Assembly (NCBI RefSeq): GCF_900129505.1 | Contig: NZ_LT670818.1 | Location: 5,923,001 to 5,987,000, forward strand | Reading direction: 5' to 3' | Source: Bradyrhizobium erythrophlei | GTDB lineage: Bacteria; Pseudomonadota; Alphaproteobacteria; Rhizobiales; Xanthobacteraceae | Length of the DNA: 64,000 nucleotides | Shown here: positions 10,850 to 18,547 of the stretch, in pieces | Layout of the letters: every line of letters begins with the position of its first letter | How positions within the stretch are numbered: position 1 is the first letter of the stretch | Position numbers and translations under genes: made by a program | The notes under the pieces: generated by a model | What the model was told of the DNA's origin: nothing | Database searches by the model: none | What the model saw: only the letters and a program-made list of their open reading frames with translations

Positions 10850-10900
10850 ACTTCCGGCGGCAGTTCATCAAACGGGGCAAACTTCGCCGATCGTGCTGGT

Positions 10901-10974
10901 TGGCTGGGGAACTAGGATTCGAACCTAGACAAACAGAGTCAGAGTCTGTTGTGCTACCGTTACACCATTCCCCA
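10901..10974 (-). tRNA. tRNA-Gln (anticodon CTG)
   Basis: Read on the minus strand, the sequence starts TGGGGAATGGTG and ends GTTCCCCAGCCA with an encoded CCA. The acceptor stem pairs TGGGGAA with TTCCCCA, the T-arm contains GGTTCGAATCC, and the anticodon stem ACAGA/TCTGT encloses the loop CTCTGAC, giving anticodon CTG (reads CAG, glutamine). Its length is 74 bases. Recombinase genes lie on both sides, so this tRNA is a likely integration target, but no duplicate of its 3' end was found by eye. Confidence 0.95.
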
Positions 10975-11085
10975 CCGAAGCGACTGATTTGACAGCACTT
11001 TTTTCGGAAGTTTTCCAAGATCGCCAAGGAGTTTTCCAAATCGGGCGTCTGGCAGCGGTGATATAGCCGTCCAAACGTTCGCGGT

Positions 11086-12291
11086 CTAGTCCTCCTTCGA
11101 GACCAGCCGAAGCCGCTTTTGCCCTTGGGCCGCGACCTGCATCTGATCCTTCAAGCGCATGTAGTGCTCGACGTTCTGCCTGGACATGCCGATGTCGTTG
11201 GCGATCTGGTCGACCTCGTAGGCTTGCTCGGCGCGCGCCAGGATGCCGGTGCCGCGCAGGCCGTGGATGGTCGGATGGTCAGCGTCGTCGGGCTCTATGT
11301 CCCAATCGTACTTCTTGACTTGGGCGGCGACCCATTCTTTCCAGCGGCGACATATCTCCCGGCCTTCCGGGGTGTCGGCAAGCCAGCGACCCCAACGCGC
11401 GCGCAGGCCGTGAGCGGCGTATTGCGCGCCCTTCGGCGAATAAAGGTAGAGGTCTTCGCGGAAGCGATCGATCGGCTTCAGCCAGCGTGAATTCGTGAAG
11501 GTCACCGGCGTCTCGGCCCACTGGTCGATCTCGAGCGCGTCGGCGGCCGCGAGGGGAATGTGAAAGGACCTGCGGCGCGTTCTGGTCTTGAGCGGGCGAC
11601 ACCAGAGGCCGTTGTGGTCGCGGTGCTCGGGCCCCATCCTGATGAGATCGCTGCCGCGCTGGCAGGTCATCACGCCGAGCCGCATCATACGGACCAGATC
11701 CGGCCAAGCGTGCGTTCGGACATAGTCGATCACCCATGACGGCCACGGCACATGCCCGCGGTCTGGGATGTCGAAGTCTCTCACCTTGTCGAACGGATTG
11801 AATTTGGCGAGGTCCAGCGGAATCGCCCAATCCCAGATAGTGCGGCCGACCGACAGCATCTGGTTTGCCATCACCGCGGTTTCTTTCATTGCGTCGCGTG
11901 CGGTCTGGACCGTGATCGGCGCCAGGTCGCGAACCGCCACCATGCCCCAAGTATCGTGCGCCTCGAAGCGGCGCATGTGCACTTCGTAATTAGTTTGTGT
12001 GCCTTCGGAGAGCCGTTTGAATTCGTCGCTTGCGCGGTATCGGGTGATGAGATCGCCGATCGAGCCGGCCGGATAGCTGGTAGGAGTCGAGTTCCGGCGC
12101 CGCTCGACTTCGGCGAAAAACCGTGCCGGGTGCTTGACCGCATCGGGCAATTTGATCCGCTCGCCCTCGCGGTCGGTGTTTCGTCCGGGATTCCAATAAT
12201 AGTAGGTGTAGACCTTTCCGCTTTTTTTGCGGATGGTTTTGGTCTCTACCCCTTCAGGCAGCGCCACGCCGGTTTCCCTTTTTCTGGCCAA
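11086..12291 (-). CDS. tyrosine recombinase / phage-type integrase
   Basis: A 401-residue site-specific recombinase. The N-terminal arm region (about 1-100) is basic, the SAM-like core-binding domain is at about 85-170 (SEGTQTNYEVHMRRFEAHD), and the catalytic domain is at about 180-385. Catalytic residues visible are the first Arg in TCQRGSDLIRM, the HGLRG box (His-x2-Arg) and the nucleophile Tyr in NVEHYMRLKD. The frame is intact and of normal length, unlike the other recombinases nearby, so it may still work. Its start overlaps the end of the frameshifted excisionase-like gene. Proximity to tRNA-Gln fits a role in integrating this island, although it lies on the 5' side of the tRNA rather than the usual 3' side. 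Confidence 0.92.
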   Translation of the reverse strand: MARKRETGVALPEGVETKTIRKKSGKVYTYYYWNPGRNTDREGERIKLPDAVKHPARFFAEVERRRNSTPTSYPAGSIGDLITRYRASDEFKRLSEGTQTNYEVHMRRFEAHDTWGMVAVRDLAPITVQTARDAMKETAVMANQMLSVGRTIWDWAIPLDLAKFNPFDKVRDFDIPDRGHVPWPSWVIDYVRTHAWPDLVRMMRLGVMTCQRGSDLIRMGPEHRDHNGLWCRPLKTRTRRRSFHIPLAAADALEIDQWAETPVTFTNSRWLKPIDRFREDLYLYSPKGAQYAAHGLRARWGRWLADTPEGREICRRWKEWVAAQVKKYDWDIEPDDADHPTIHGLRGTGILARAEQAYEVDQIANDIGMSRQNVEHYMRLKDQMQVAAQGQKRLRLVSKED

Positions 12292-12546
12292 ATCTCAACG
12301 CTCCACGCATGGCCGCATCGGTGGTGTCCGATGCCGTGCGGCCGGAGAGTTTACGGTCTACGTCTTCCCAGCGCCAGCGGGGAGTGCCCGAAGGGAACGT
12401 GTCGCACGGTGGGGCAGGCGGCCTTCCTTCACCCATTGATCCCATGTATCTGTCGAAATTAGCAATTCGGCCGCGCCGGTCTCCCGGTCGACATAGGACG
12501 GGGTTCGATCGCCGCGAAGCAGAGTCTCAGACTTTCGAACCGTCAT
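12254..12546 (-). pseudogene. AlpA/excisionase-like HTH gene, one-base frameshift
   Basis: The first frame (from 12546) encodes YVDRETGAAELLISTDTWDQ and WVKEGRLP, the helix-turn-helix of AlpA/MerR-like excisionases. The second frame supplies DTFPSGTPRWRWEDVDRKL, the expected continuation. Adding one C to the CCCC run near 12418-12422 would join them as RLPPPCDTF. The gene would overlap the integrase start by 38 bases, the usual arrangement of an excisionase feeding into an integrase. It may be a true mutation, a phase-variable tract or a sequencing error in a homopolymer. Confidence 0.7.
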
Positions 12547-12712
12547 TGTCGCCGCACCCGTGATGCTTCATGTCGCACCTGATTTCGAAAACCGAGATCC
12601 GGAATCTCACACGCTCAACTTCGAGAAAATAGGTCAATGTTCGGGGTTCGCCCCATGGGTCACCTCCTGGCCTTTCGCGACGTGAACTTCCGTCCTCCAC
12701 CAACCTGTGCAC
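12527..12712 (-). CDS. small hypothetical protein upstream of excisionase-like gene
   Basis: A 61-codon frame, mostly hydrophilic, containing LTYFLEVERVRFRISVFEIR and ending HHGCGDNDGSKV. Its end overlaps the start of the excisionase-like gene by 20 bases on the same strand, which favours a three-gene unit ending in the integrase. I do not recognise a family and the initiation site is uncertain. It could be a chance frame. Confidence 0.35.
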   Translation of the reverse strand: MHRLVEDGSSRRERPGGDPWGEPRTLTYFLEVERVRFRISVFEIRCDMKHHGCGDNDGSKV

Positions 12713-12996
12713 CTCTTAGTTCGTTCAATCACGGCGCCAAGCATTCACCCCTCTGAAAGGAGGGAAGACTTGGAGGTGTCATGAGATGGTTGGAATGGCG
12801 ACAGATCCCTTTCGTCCAATAAGATCGAAAGAGATGACGACGATCATTTTTCGTTGACTTGAGTTCGATCGGCGGCCTTCGGCGGTAAGTAGTTCGCAAA
12901 TTTCGCTAAATTGGTCACGCTGGCGGGCCGCGAATCGACGATGATGATGAGCACAATGCGTACACTGCCGCTCTGCAAGCGCCCGGCCGACGCCCG

Positions 12997-13237
12997 GATG
13001 CCCTCGCGGCCCAGAAAGCGCAGGGCGTGAAGTTGGGCGGCCTCAACGCGAAGGGCATTGCCAACCGACAGGAGGCGCTGGAACGGGCCGAGCAACTGCG
13101 CCCGGAGTTCGCCGAGCTCGCCGGCATGTCGCATCGGCAGATGGCTGTCCGAGCTGAATGCCAAGAAGATCCCAACGCTGGCGGGCGGACAATGGCACGC
13201 CGAGACGGTCAAGCGGGTGTTGTCGCGCCTCGCATAG
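12997..13237 (+). pseudogene. C-terminal fragment of small serine resolvase
   Basis: The plus strand reads DALAAQKAQGVKLGGLNAKG, NRQEALERAEQLRPEFAELA, then after a frame change ELNAKKIPTLAGGQWHAETV and KRVLSRLA followed by TAG at 13235-13237. This is the C-terminal linker and HTH of a Bradyrhizobium-type serine resolvase (usual text KLGGLNAKGIANR...PTPTGGQWHAMTV). The catalytic domain is absent here; a matching N-terminal piece lies about 5 kb away at 18277. The frameshift makes the fragment dead. Confidence 0.8.
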
Positions 13238-13247
13238 GCGGGCAGGC

Positions 13248-13472
13248 TTAAGGCAGCGACTTCCTCAGGTCGACGATTGATGCATCCGCCTGAGCCGGGG
13301 TGCCGCTTCGCAGAAGGATCGCGCCCAGCGATCCGATAATGGCGAGAACGAGCACGACGACGGCTATCGTAAGATGCCGTTTTGACGCCGATGATGATTC
13401 GTAAACAGACACAGGCCAGCGAAACGACACGTGCGTTGATCCTCCTGAGAGTACCCCGCAGATGCCCTCCAC
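13248..13472 (-). CDS. small single-pass membrane protein
   Basis: A 74-residue product with a basic segment (SSASKRHL) directly before one strong membrane helix, TIAVVVLVLAIIGSLGAILL, and a short polar tail ending DASIVDLRKSLP. This pattern is typical of real small inner-membrane proteins. The first 15 residues are less convincing, so translation may begin later. It stands between two resolvase or repeat fragments and has no recognised family. Confidence 0.55.
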   Translation of the reverse strand: MEGICGVLSGGSTHVSFRWPVSVYESSSASKRHLTIAVVVLVLAIIGSLGAILLRSGTPAQADASIVDLRKSLP

Positions 13473-13539
13473 GAGTCGCAGGGCCGTTCGGTGGCGCGGC
13501 GGCGACCATCTGACGGCATCATGGTGGCGTTACGGCTGC

Positions 13540-13567
13540 TGACGCGGCCGGCGCCACGGTGGGCGCG
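13540..13567. repeat. 28-bp dispersed repeat, copy 1
   Basis: The segment TGACGGGC-like core TGACGCGGCCGGCGC followed by acgg and cgcg recurs at 14189-14216 in the same orientation with about three differences; a CATGGTGGC word precedes both. The two copies flank the secreted-protein gene at 13669-14073. Confidence 0.55.
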
Positions 13568-13668
13568 TTTTGAGCGGGGGCGCCCCTCGAAACCCCAGCG
13601 GTAGTCAAACCGCTTCCCCGTGGCCCCGCGCCGCGATGGCGGTCACGGCAGATCGCTGACCACGCGCT

Positions 13669-14073
13669 CTAAAACAGCCGCGTCGCAGGTCGGCACAGTA
13701 GTTCCCATGTCGAATTGTCTCCGACCCGCTCATGCAGAAACGTCACGCTCGCCGCTCCGGTCACCCTATCGACTGAGCCGTCGACCGTGACAGGCTTCAG
13801 CTTAGTGCCGGCATAGCTCATCGCCTGGGTTCCGTGGAACACCATCGTGCTGTCGGCCCTCTCGAATGGGATGTGGTACGATTCGAAACTGACGGTCCGC
13901 TCCGCGAAATTAACGATCATTCCGAGATTCGTGACCGGGTCGGGCTTGGTATCGTCGCCGGCCGTCATCAGCTTGCTAGTCCCGTTGCATGACAGCGTGA
14001 TCGAGGTCGGCTGCTGAGCTCCTACCGCCGCTATGGGCAATGCTACCATCAGAACCACATAGGAAGGCCTCAT
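13669..14073 (-). CDS. small secreted hypothetical protein
   Basis: A 134-residue protein beginning MRPSYVVLMVALPIAAVGAQ, a clear signal peptide with cleavage after VGA. The mature part contains ITLSCNGTSKLM, NFAERTVSFESYHIPF and ELLCRPATRLF with two cysteines (SCNG and LLCR) that could form a disulphide. I chose the ATG at 14073 because a GAGGGAAAAC ribosome site precedes it and the signal peptide starts there; the frame opens further upstream without sense. It resembles periplasmic hypothetical proteins common in Bradyrhizobium. Function is unknown. It is bracketed by the 28-bp repeats. Confidence 0.75.
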   Translation of the reverse strand: MRPSYVVLMVALPIAAVGAQQPTSITLSCNGTSKLMTAGDDTKPDPVTNLGMIVNFAERTVSFESYHIPFERADSTMVFHGTQAMSYAGTKLKPVTVDGSVDRVTGAASVTFLHERVGDNSTWELLCRPATRLF

Positions 14074-14188
14074 TGTTTTCCCTCGGTCGCCGACCTCGCC
14101 GCAGAACGCCTCGCAACGGCGCGTAGGCGAGGCAATGATCTTGCCGGCTAGGTCTGGCAAGGCGGCGTAGTCTCGCATGGTGGCCGCC

Positions 14189-14216
14189 TGACGCGGCCGG
14201 CGCGACGGGGGACGCG
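14189..14216. repeat. 28-bp dispersed repeat, copy 2
   Basis: Second copy of the repeat at 13540-13567, same orientation, sharing TGACGCGGCCGGCGC and the trailing GACGCG with minor differences. It lies just upstream of the secreted-protein gene on the minus strand. Confidence 0.55.
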
Positions 14217-14634
14217 CTAAATCACGTAGGGGGTTCTTCGGCCCGCTGCCTGGCGAGCCGTTTCCCGTGCTTCGCGGCACCTCATTTCGCCGTTTGAACG
14301 ACCCCACGGCAACCGCCGGACCATTGCTGTCGCGCCAGAGGACTTTGCGCTAGATCATGGTCGCCTTCGTAAGTGGGCGCATACTGACTGATGGCCCATT
14401 TCATTTTCGGGTGCCCTGCGACCGGATTAAACGTCCAGCACCAACTGGACGATGATGAAGACGTGCCCGAAACGAGTTTGAAGCAGTCATCTGTCCGGCT
14501 TGCACCAAAGTGCACCTAACAAATCGGAAGACCCGGAAGTTGTTGGGTCAGCCCGACGCGTAAGGCGGCGCTGACGATCTCACCGGCCGTTTGCCGCGCG
14601 GCGGTGGCCAGACCGACCCACTAATTCGGGTGGG

Positions 14635-14727
14635 TCATTTGCGTCCACTTAGCGCCCAGAGTGAACAGGCCGCCGCAAGCGCAATTACTGCGCCTGCAAC
14701 GGCGGTAACGGCAGCGATCTCTTGCAT
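14635..14727 (-). CDS. 30-residue single-helix membrane peptide
   Basis: The minus strand encodes MQEIAAVTAVAGAVIALAAA then CSLWALSGRK and TGA, 30 residues. The product is almost entirely one membrane helix with a positively charged C-terminus, which suits a bitopic small protein. I found it by direct translation. No ribosome site is strong. Similar tiny helices at 16296, 17736, 17906, 22754 and 50211 make chance less likely. Confidence 0.4.
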   Translation of the reverse strand: MQEIAAVTAVAGAVIALAAACSLWALSGRK

Positions 14728-15083
14728 GTCCTATAATCCGTCCGTTTCCCAGCCCGGGAAGGTGCCGCACATATCGGCACGATCCTGATGTAGTTCGCAG
14801 GCCGGCCGATCCCATTAAATTCGGTTTTAGTTCGATGGTGATGACGTCTTCGGCTCGTTCGCATGGGACCATTTGAGTTTTGAGGTACGGTTTTCGAACG
14901 ACTGTTGCCGTCGCGCAACGTTTTTAACTCGAGCTCGCAATGAAGTCGCTTTGTTGCGTTCCCGACTATCCAGGAGCAACTTTCCTTTTGGTGATTCACG
15001 CGCATCATGTGTGAATGCAATGTATTCGCCCCAACTTCTCCGCCGGTCGCGCGACAAGTCGCAGCCGTATCAGCAATGGCTCG

Positions 15084-15433
15084 TGGCTGCTTCCTGGTGT
15101 TGATGGTCGAAGCGCCACAGCGCGCCGATTCCGCGACATCTGTGCCGCCTATGAGGCTGAGGCGGGCGGCAACGTCACCGAGGTAGAACGCGATCTGATC
15201 CGCCAGGCGGCAGGTCTTACGCTTCGCGCCGAGCAGCTGCAGGGGGCAATCGTCGCGGTGAAGCTGTCGACAACGACGAACTGATCCGTCTCTCCAGCAC
15301 CGCCAAGCGCTTGCTCGAGGCGATCCGCGCCAAGGCGGCGAAGAACAAGCCGGCGGCAGTCACGCCGCTCGAATACGCGGCCAAGCGCGTGGCAGAGAAG
15401 GCCGCTGGCGCGCCGGACGGTGACGCGGCATGA
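15084..15433 (+). pseudogene. phage-associated small protein, frameshifted
   Basis: The first frame reads LPGVDGRSATARRFRDICAA, then ERDLIRQAAGLTLRAEQLQG and AIVA. A one-base shift near 15260 then gives EAVDNDELIRLSSTAKRLLE and ends PDGDAA with TGA at 15431-15433. Restoring one G in the gcggtgaag run would join the halves as AIVAGEAVDNDEL. This is a protein often found just before phage terminase genes in Bradyrhizobium, and here its stop overlaps the terminase start. No start codon suits the first frame except one far upstream at 15015. Confidence 0.65.
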
Positions 15434-15867
15434 ACGCACCGGCCCTCAGCATCATCGATACCCTTGACGATCACGCGCTCATTGCGCCGTGGTTTGTTGG
15501 TCCATCCTGGAACGCCTGGCGCGTGATCCTGAAAGCCGCGTTCGCCATCCCGCTCGACGACCGCGAGATGGAGACATTTCACGCGCTGGCGGGCGACCGT
15601 GCGCCGCCGGAACGCCAGGTAAAGGAGCTGTGGGTCATCGCCGGCCGCAGGGCGGGCTTCGGTCACGCTGACCGGTTGCGGCCCGGCGAACGGGCGCTGG
15701 TCCTGAACCTCGCCACCGACCGCGACCAAGCCAAGATTTGCCTGAATTACGTCCGGCTGCAACTGCGGCGCGCCGGCGAAGCGCAAGAGTATGGTCGTTG
15801 CGGAGGTTTTCGCAAACGCCCCACAGTTTATTCGCCTTCCTCCCTTTTTTGCCGCTCGCGCTCGTGA
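15430..15867 (+). pseudogene. phage terminase large subunit fragment
   Basis: The frame starts MNAPALSIIDTLDD and carries WFVGPSWNAWRVILKAAFAI, then KELWVIAGRRAG, the start of the ATPase Walker A-type region. At this point about 15-20 residues expected after GRRAG (normally GRRAGKDS and a hydrophobic helix) are missing, and the text resumes at RLRPGERALVLNLATDRDQA. Family similarity stops near residue 110 although intact terminases have more than 450 residues. The fragment cannot package DNA. It is a prophage relic. Confidence 0.75.
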
Positions 15868-16037
15868 AGGCGCTCCACGATCGCCGTGCGCCCTGGTATT
15901 AGCGCGGCCTCATCCGAAAACCGCTGCGCAAGATCGGAGTTATACTGTTGAACGACGTCGAGCACCGCTTCCTTGGCGAGCCTGCGATGGTACTCGGCAA
16001 GTAACCTGTGCATCGCTGCGAGCTGTTCATCTGTCAT
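15828..16037 (-). CDS. small charged helical protein
   Basis: A 69-residue product, MTDEQLAAMHRLLAEYHRRL, continuing LAKEAVLDVVQQYN and ending ERLHERERQKREEGE. It is strongly helical, rich in Glu, Arg and Leu, and has no membrane segment. The amino-acid usage looks like a real protein and the ATG starts the helix cleanly. It overlaps the dead 3' end of the terminase frame on the opposite strand. I do not recognise a family; phage origin is possible. Confidence 0.6.
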   Translation of the reverse strand: MTDEQLAAMHRLLAEYHRRLAKEAVLDVVQQYNSDLAQRFSDEAALIPGRTAIVERLHERERQKREEGE

Positions 16038-16295
16038 TGGCGTCCCGCCTTGGCCGCAATACCAGGCTACAACAGCCTACTGGTCCCGCGCCTGTTTGCG
16101 GCGTCCCAATGCCGCTTGGATATGACCTTCGCATGCGCCCACTATGGACGCGCGGCGCGGCCGTGGATGCGTTCCGAGCCGTCTAAAACGCGCCGGCGCG
16201 GGCCTATTCAGGCAGCTTTCTGCCCGTAGCCTGGAGTATCGGCGTGTCGTCCGGGAGTTCGAGGCGTTGGATTGAGCAACTTCAGTCCCGCGTCG

Positions 16296-16424
16296 CTACC
16301 GGACGCTGTGAGACATTGACCGAAGCATGCTGCCCAATCCGTCCGAGAGGACGCCGTTATTGTAATTGGCGTCCCAAAAATAAACGACGCCGAGGACGAT
16401 CAGAAAAGCCAGGAGCATTCGCAT
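16296..16424 (-). CDS. 42-residue membrane peptide
   Basis: Direct translation gives MRMLLAFLIVLGVVYFWDAN then YNNGVLSDGLGSMLRSMSHS and VR before TAG. One membrane helix (residues 2-16) is followed by an amphipathic tail with YNNG and LSDG turns. I recall similar YFWDxxYNxG proteins from Bradyrhizobium. Its ATG overlaps the start of the divergent HTH-like gene at 16423 by two bases. Confidence 0.6.
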   Translation of the reverse strand: MRMLLAFLIVLGVVYFWDANYNNGVLSDGLGSMLRSMSHSVR

Positions 16425-16638
16425 GTCACTTCCCTGGGCGGGCGACCATTCCATCATCTATCAGGCTTCATCTTCCGCCGACCAATGTTCGAGGTTCTGG
16501 GGTAGGGCACTCGTCCTGATAAATTACGCGCATGATGCCGATGCGCGCGAAAACGCTTGGTGGTCAATCCAGCGCGCGACCGGCTGCAGCCGTGCCACGA
16601 TCGCGGAGATTGCCAAGCGCCTTAAGGATGCCGCCTGA
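16423..16638 (+). CDS. small HTH-like protein
   Basis: A 71-residue frame whose C-terminal half, DADARENAWWSIQRATGCSR followed by ATIAEIAKRLKDAA, has the helix-turn-helix spacing of a small DNA-binding protein. The N-terminal part is less certain and a later start is possible. It ends 26 bases before the true stop of the convergent KfrA-like pseudogene, so the two 3' ends do not overlap. Confidence 0.5.
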   Translation: MSLPWAGDHSIIYQASSSADQCSRFWGRALVLINYAHDADARENAWWSIQRATGCSRATIAEIAKRLKDAA

Positions 16639-16663
16639 AGGCCAATGTCCCAAGCGGGTTTGA

Positions 16664-17172
16664 TTATTGGGTAATGCGTCCGATGCTCTCGCGCACGATG
16701 AAGGCGGCTTGGGGAAGGGCAAGGGTGACAGCATCGCCAGCCGACGCCGCCAGGGCTGCGTTAACATCGATAGCTTCCCTTCAAGCAAGGCCGCCCTCTC
16801 CACAGTTGCCATAGTTTGAGCGCTGGCCTTGAGCAGTTCGGCCAAGAGCTTGTTCGTCCGCTCGCACTCTCTTTCAAAGTCAGCCCGGTGGCCGCTGGCT
16901 ATGGCCTCCATCTCGATCAGTTCGGCCTGCAACGTCTCAATTTTTCGGTTTAAGGCGGTGACCACCTGGTGACCGGCCTGTGCTTGCGGTCCACGGGAGA
17001 CTGGGGAATGGCTGATTTCGGTGAGATCGATCTGTACCAACGTCTTGCCGTCGTTGGAGCGGGAACGCGGCAATCTTTGTCGCTTCACCAGCGCCCTTGC
17101 CGCTTCAGGGGAGATTTTGAGCCTTTCGCCTAGTTCGGCATACGTCAGCATCTCGACGGGCATGATGTCCAC
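16664..17172 (-). pseudogene. KfrA-like HTH/coiled-coil gene, frameshifted near its 3' end
   Basis: The frame from 17172 reads MLTYAELGERLKISPEAARA, LVKRQRLPRSRSNDGKT (a DNA-binding HTH of a type common in Bradyrhizobium plasmid and island proteins), then a coiled coil with HRADFERECERTNKLLAELL and ALLEGKL. Near 16775 the sensible text moves to another frame: DVNAALAASAGDAVTLALPQ, AAFIVRESIGRITQ, TAA at 16664-16666. The original frame runs on as nonsense to 16564. One base has been gained or lost. The protein up to the break is still long enough to bind DNA, so it may be only partly inactivated. Confidence 0.65.
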
Positions 17173-17286
17173 TCCCGTTTAGCCGGGCGGTCACCACCCG
17201 GACACGACAAACGATATCAACACCCAGTTAAGGGTTGGTTTACTACACCTGACACGGCCCAAGCTACCGGCTGATACCGCGGTGAG

Positions 17287-17320
17287 CAAAAACGGCTCCA
17301 GCCCGGGGGAAGCTGGAGCC
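17287..17320 (-). terminator. rho-independent terminator on the minus strand
   Basis: On the minus strand, GGCTCCAGC and GCTGGAGCC form a perfect 9-bp stem around a 9-base loop, followed by GTTTTTGC. A second, weaker inverted repeat (GTGCCGG/CCGGCAC, about 17331-17356) precedes it. No convincing protein gene ends here, so it could terminate a small RNA or the small membrane-peptide pair starting near 18007. Confidence 0.6.
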
Positions 17321-17735
17321 GCACTTGGGATGTGCCGGGAGGGAGGAGTCCGGCACAATCTTGATATGTGCGATGGGCGGACGATTCCCATTATATTATG
17401 GTTTAGGAAACAGCTTCAGTTGGTGTGTGGCACAGCCATGACACCTCCGCGTGCGAAAGCCGCCGCGACGCCCCCAGCGCGCGCAGTCAGCCAACATCAC
17501 GCGGCGAGGAGGGATTTTGTTCCCGCCCAAATGTCCAAAAGTGCACCTAACGGGATCCATCGCAACATGGAACCTGCTTAGAGTTCCGCTAACGGAACAC
17601 CCCAGCCTCTAAACGTGCTCATGTCAAAGTTGGCTCAGTGCGCAACAGCTTGCCATTGAGGTGGAAACAGCGCAGCAGCGGTGGACGCGCAGACGCCCGC
17701 CGAAATAAAAATCCGCAGCGGTCCGGTGCAGGCGC
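17321..17735. other. 415-bp stretch without a supported gene
   Basis: Frames exist on both strands but none gives recognisable protein text. The stretch has a second hairpin at about 17331-17356 and an AGTGCACCTAAC word near 17540 that also occurs near 14508. Confidence 0.4.
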
Positions 17736-17894
17736 TTAGTGGTTCAAGATGGCTATGACGGCACCGGCGAAGCCCAGCACCAACAGGCCCGAAGCTGTTA
17801 CGGAGACCAAGTCAATTGACCAAGGGTGACCGGCTCCGCCGACCAGATCGCAATGTCCCGACCGGCTTTCGTCGCGATACGTGTGAATGCGCAT
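17736..17894 (-). CDS. 52-residue membrane peptide
   Basis: The product starts MRIHTYRDESRSGHCDLVGG and ends with the helix SIDLVSVTASGLLVLGFAGA then VIAILNH. A GGGGA ribosome site stands a few bases before the ATG at 17894. It begins 11 bases after the stop of the 33-residue membrane peptide on the same strand, forming a two-gene unit. Function unknown. Confidence 0.6.
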   Translation of the reverse strand: MRIHTYRDESRSGHCDLVGGAGHPWSIDLVSVTASGLLVLGFAGAVIAILNH

Positions 17895-17905
17895 AATCGT
17901 CCCCG

Positions 17906-18007
17906 CTAGTGGCTGAAGATTGTGAAGGCAGCGAACGCGACCGGCAACTCGACCAAGGCCGTGCCGATGGCCAACAGCCAAATCTCACGCTTTGTCTGGG
18001 TATCCAT
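17906..18007 (-). CDS. 33-residue membrane peptide
   Basis: Direct translation gives MDTQTKREIWLLAIGTALVE then LPVAFAAFTIFSH and TAG. A charged N-terminus precedes one long hydrophobic helix with a central Glu. It is followed at once by the 52-residue membrane peptide gene, so a small two-component membrane pair is possible, though no toxin or antitoxin family is recognised. Confidence 0.55.
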   Translation of the reverse strand: MDTQTKREIWLLAIGTALVELPVAFAAFTIFSH

Positions 18008-18276
18008 AATCGCCTAACGCTCAGAGGCACGGCCGGTTCCACACGGCGTCCGGCAGGCGTGGCGCCGGCTGCCGCGCGCCCGATGGCCAGGTCGGCCAGT
18101 TCAGCGCCGCCGACCTCTGACCCATCACGAACCCGTTCCTGAACAGTGACTTCGACTACCGGGTCATCACTTAAACGCTCGGATCGTGTCCGCCGGCGCC
18201 GCGGACATGGTCTGCGCGGCCTCGCATGCCCCCCATCGAGAGCGAGGCCGCGCCCGCCGGGGCAGCCCGTCCGGCC

Positions 18277-18412
18277 ATGGCCACAAACAGCGGAAAATTC
18301 GTCTGCTACTACCGGGTCAGTAACGGCCGCCAGGGCAAATCCGGGCTGGGCCTCGGTGCCCAGCGGGCCGCGGTCGCCACCTATCTCAACGGCGGCGACT
18401 GGCAGATCCCCG
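18277..18412 (+). pseudogene. N-terminal fragment of serine resolvase
   Basis: ATG at 18277 opens MATNSGKFVCYYRVSNGRQG then KSGLGLGAQRAAVATYLNGG and DW, the first 45 residues of a serine resolvase including the YRVS active serine. The frame then runs into the integrase-tail repeat at 18413 and family similarity stops. The rest of the catalytic domain is absent. It is the same resolvase type as the C-terminal piece at 12997-13237. Confidence 0.8.
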
Positions 18413-18493
18413 CACAAATCGGTGGACACCCTGCGGGGCTATGTTCGGGATGCAGAGTTATTCAAGGATCATGCAGGTACCGGTTTGCTCTAA
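18413..18493 (+). repeat. integrase 3'-end repeat, copy 1
   Basis: Encodes HKSVDTLRGYVRDAELFKDH then AGTGLL and TAA, the C-terminal end of a tyrosine recombinase including the GYVR tyrosine segment. It is joined directly behind the resolvase N-terminal fragment. A near-identical copy is at 19618-19698 and a deleted one at 19505-19562. Confidence 0.8.
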
Positions 18494-18547
18494 AGCGGGC
18501 TCTGTCAGATGCCGCGTTGGCAAGGTGCAGCGTCACTTCCTTGACGT

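Noticed and set aside
12844..13509. 221-codon minus-strand frame
   Set aside because: It is the shadow of the plus-strand resolvase fragment and of a smaller membrane-protein gene; its own text matches no family.
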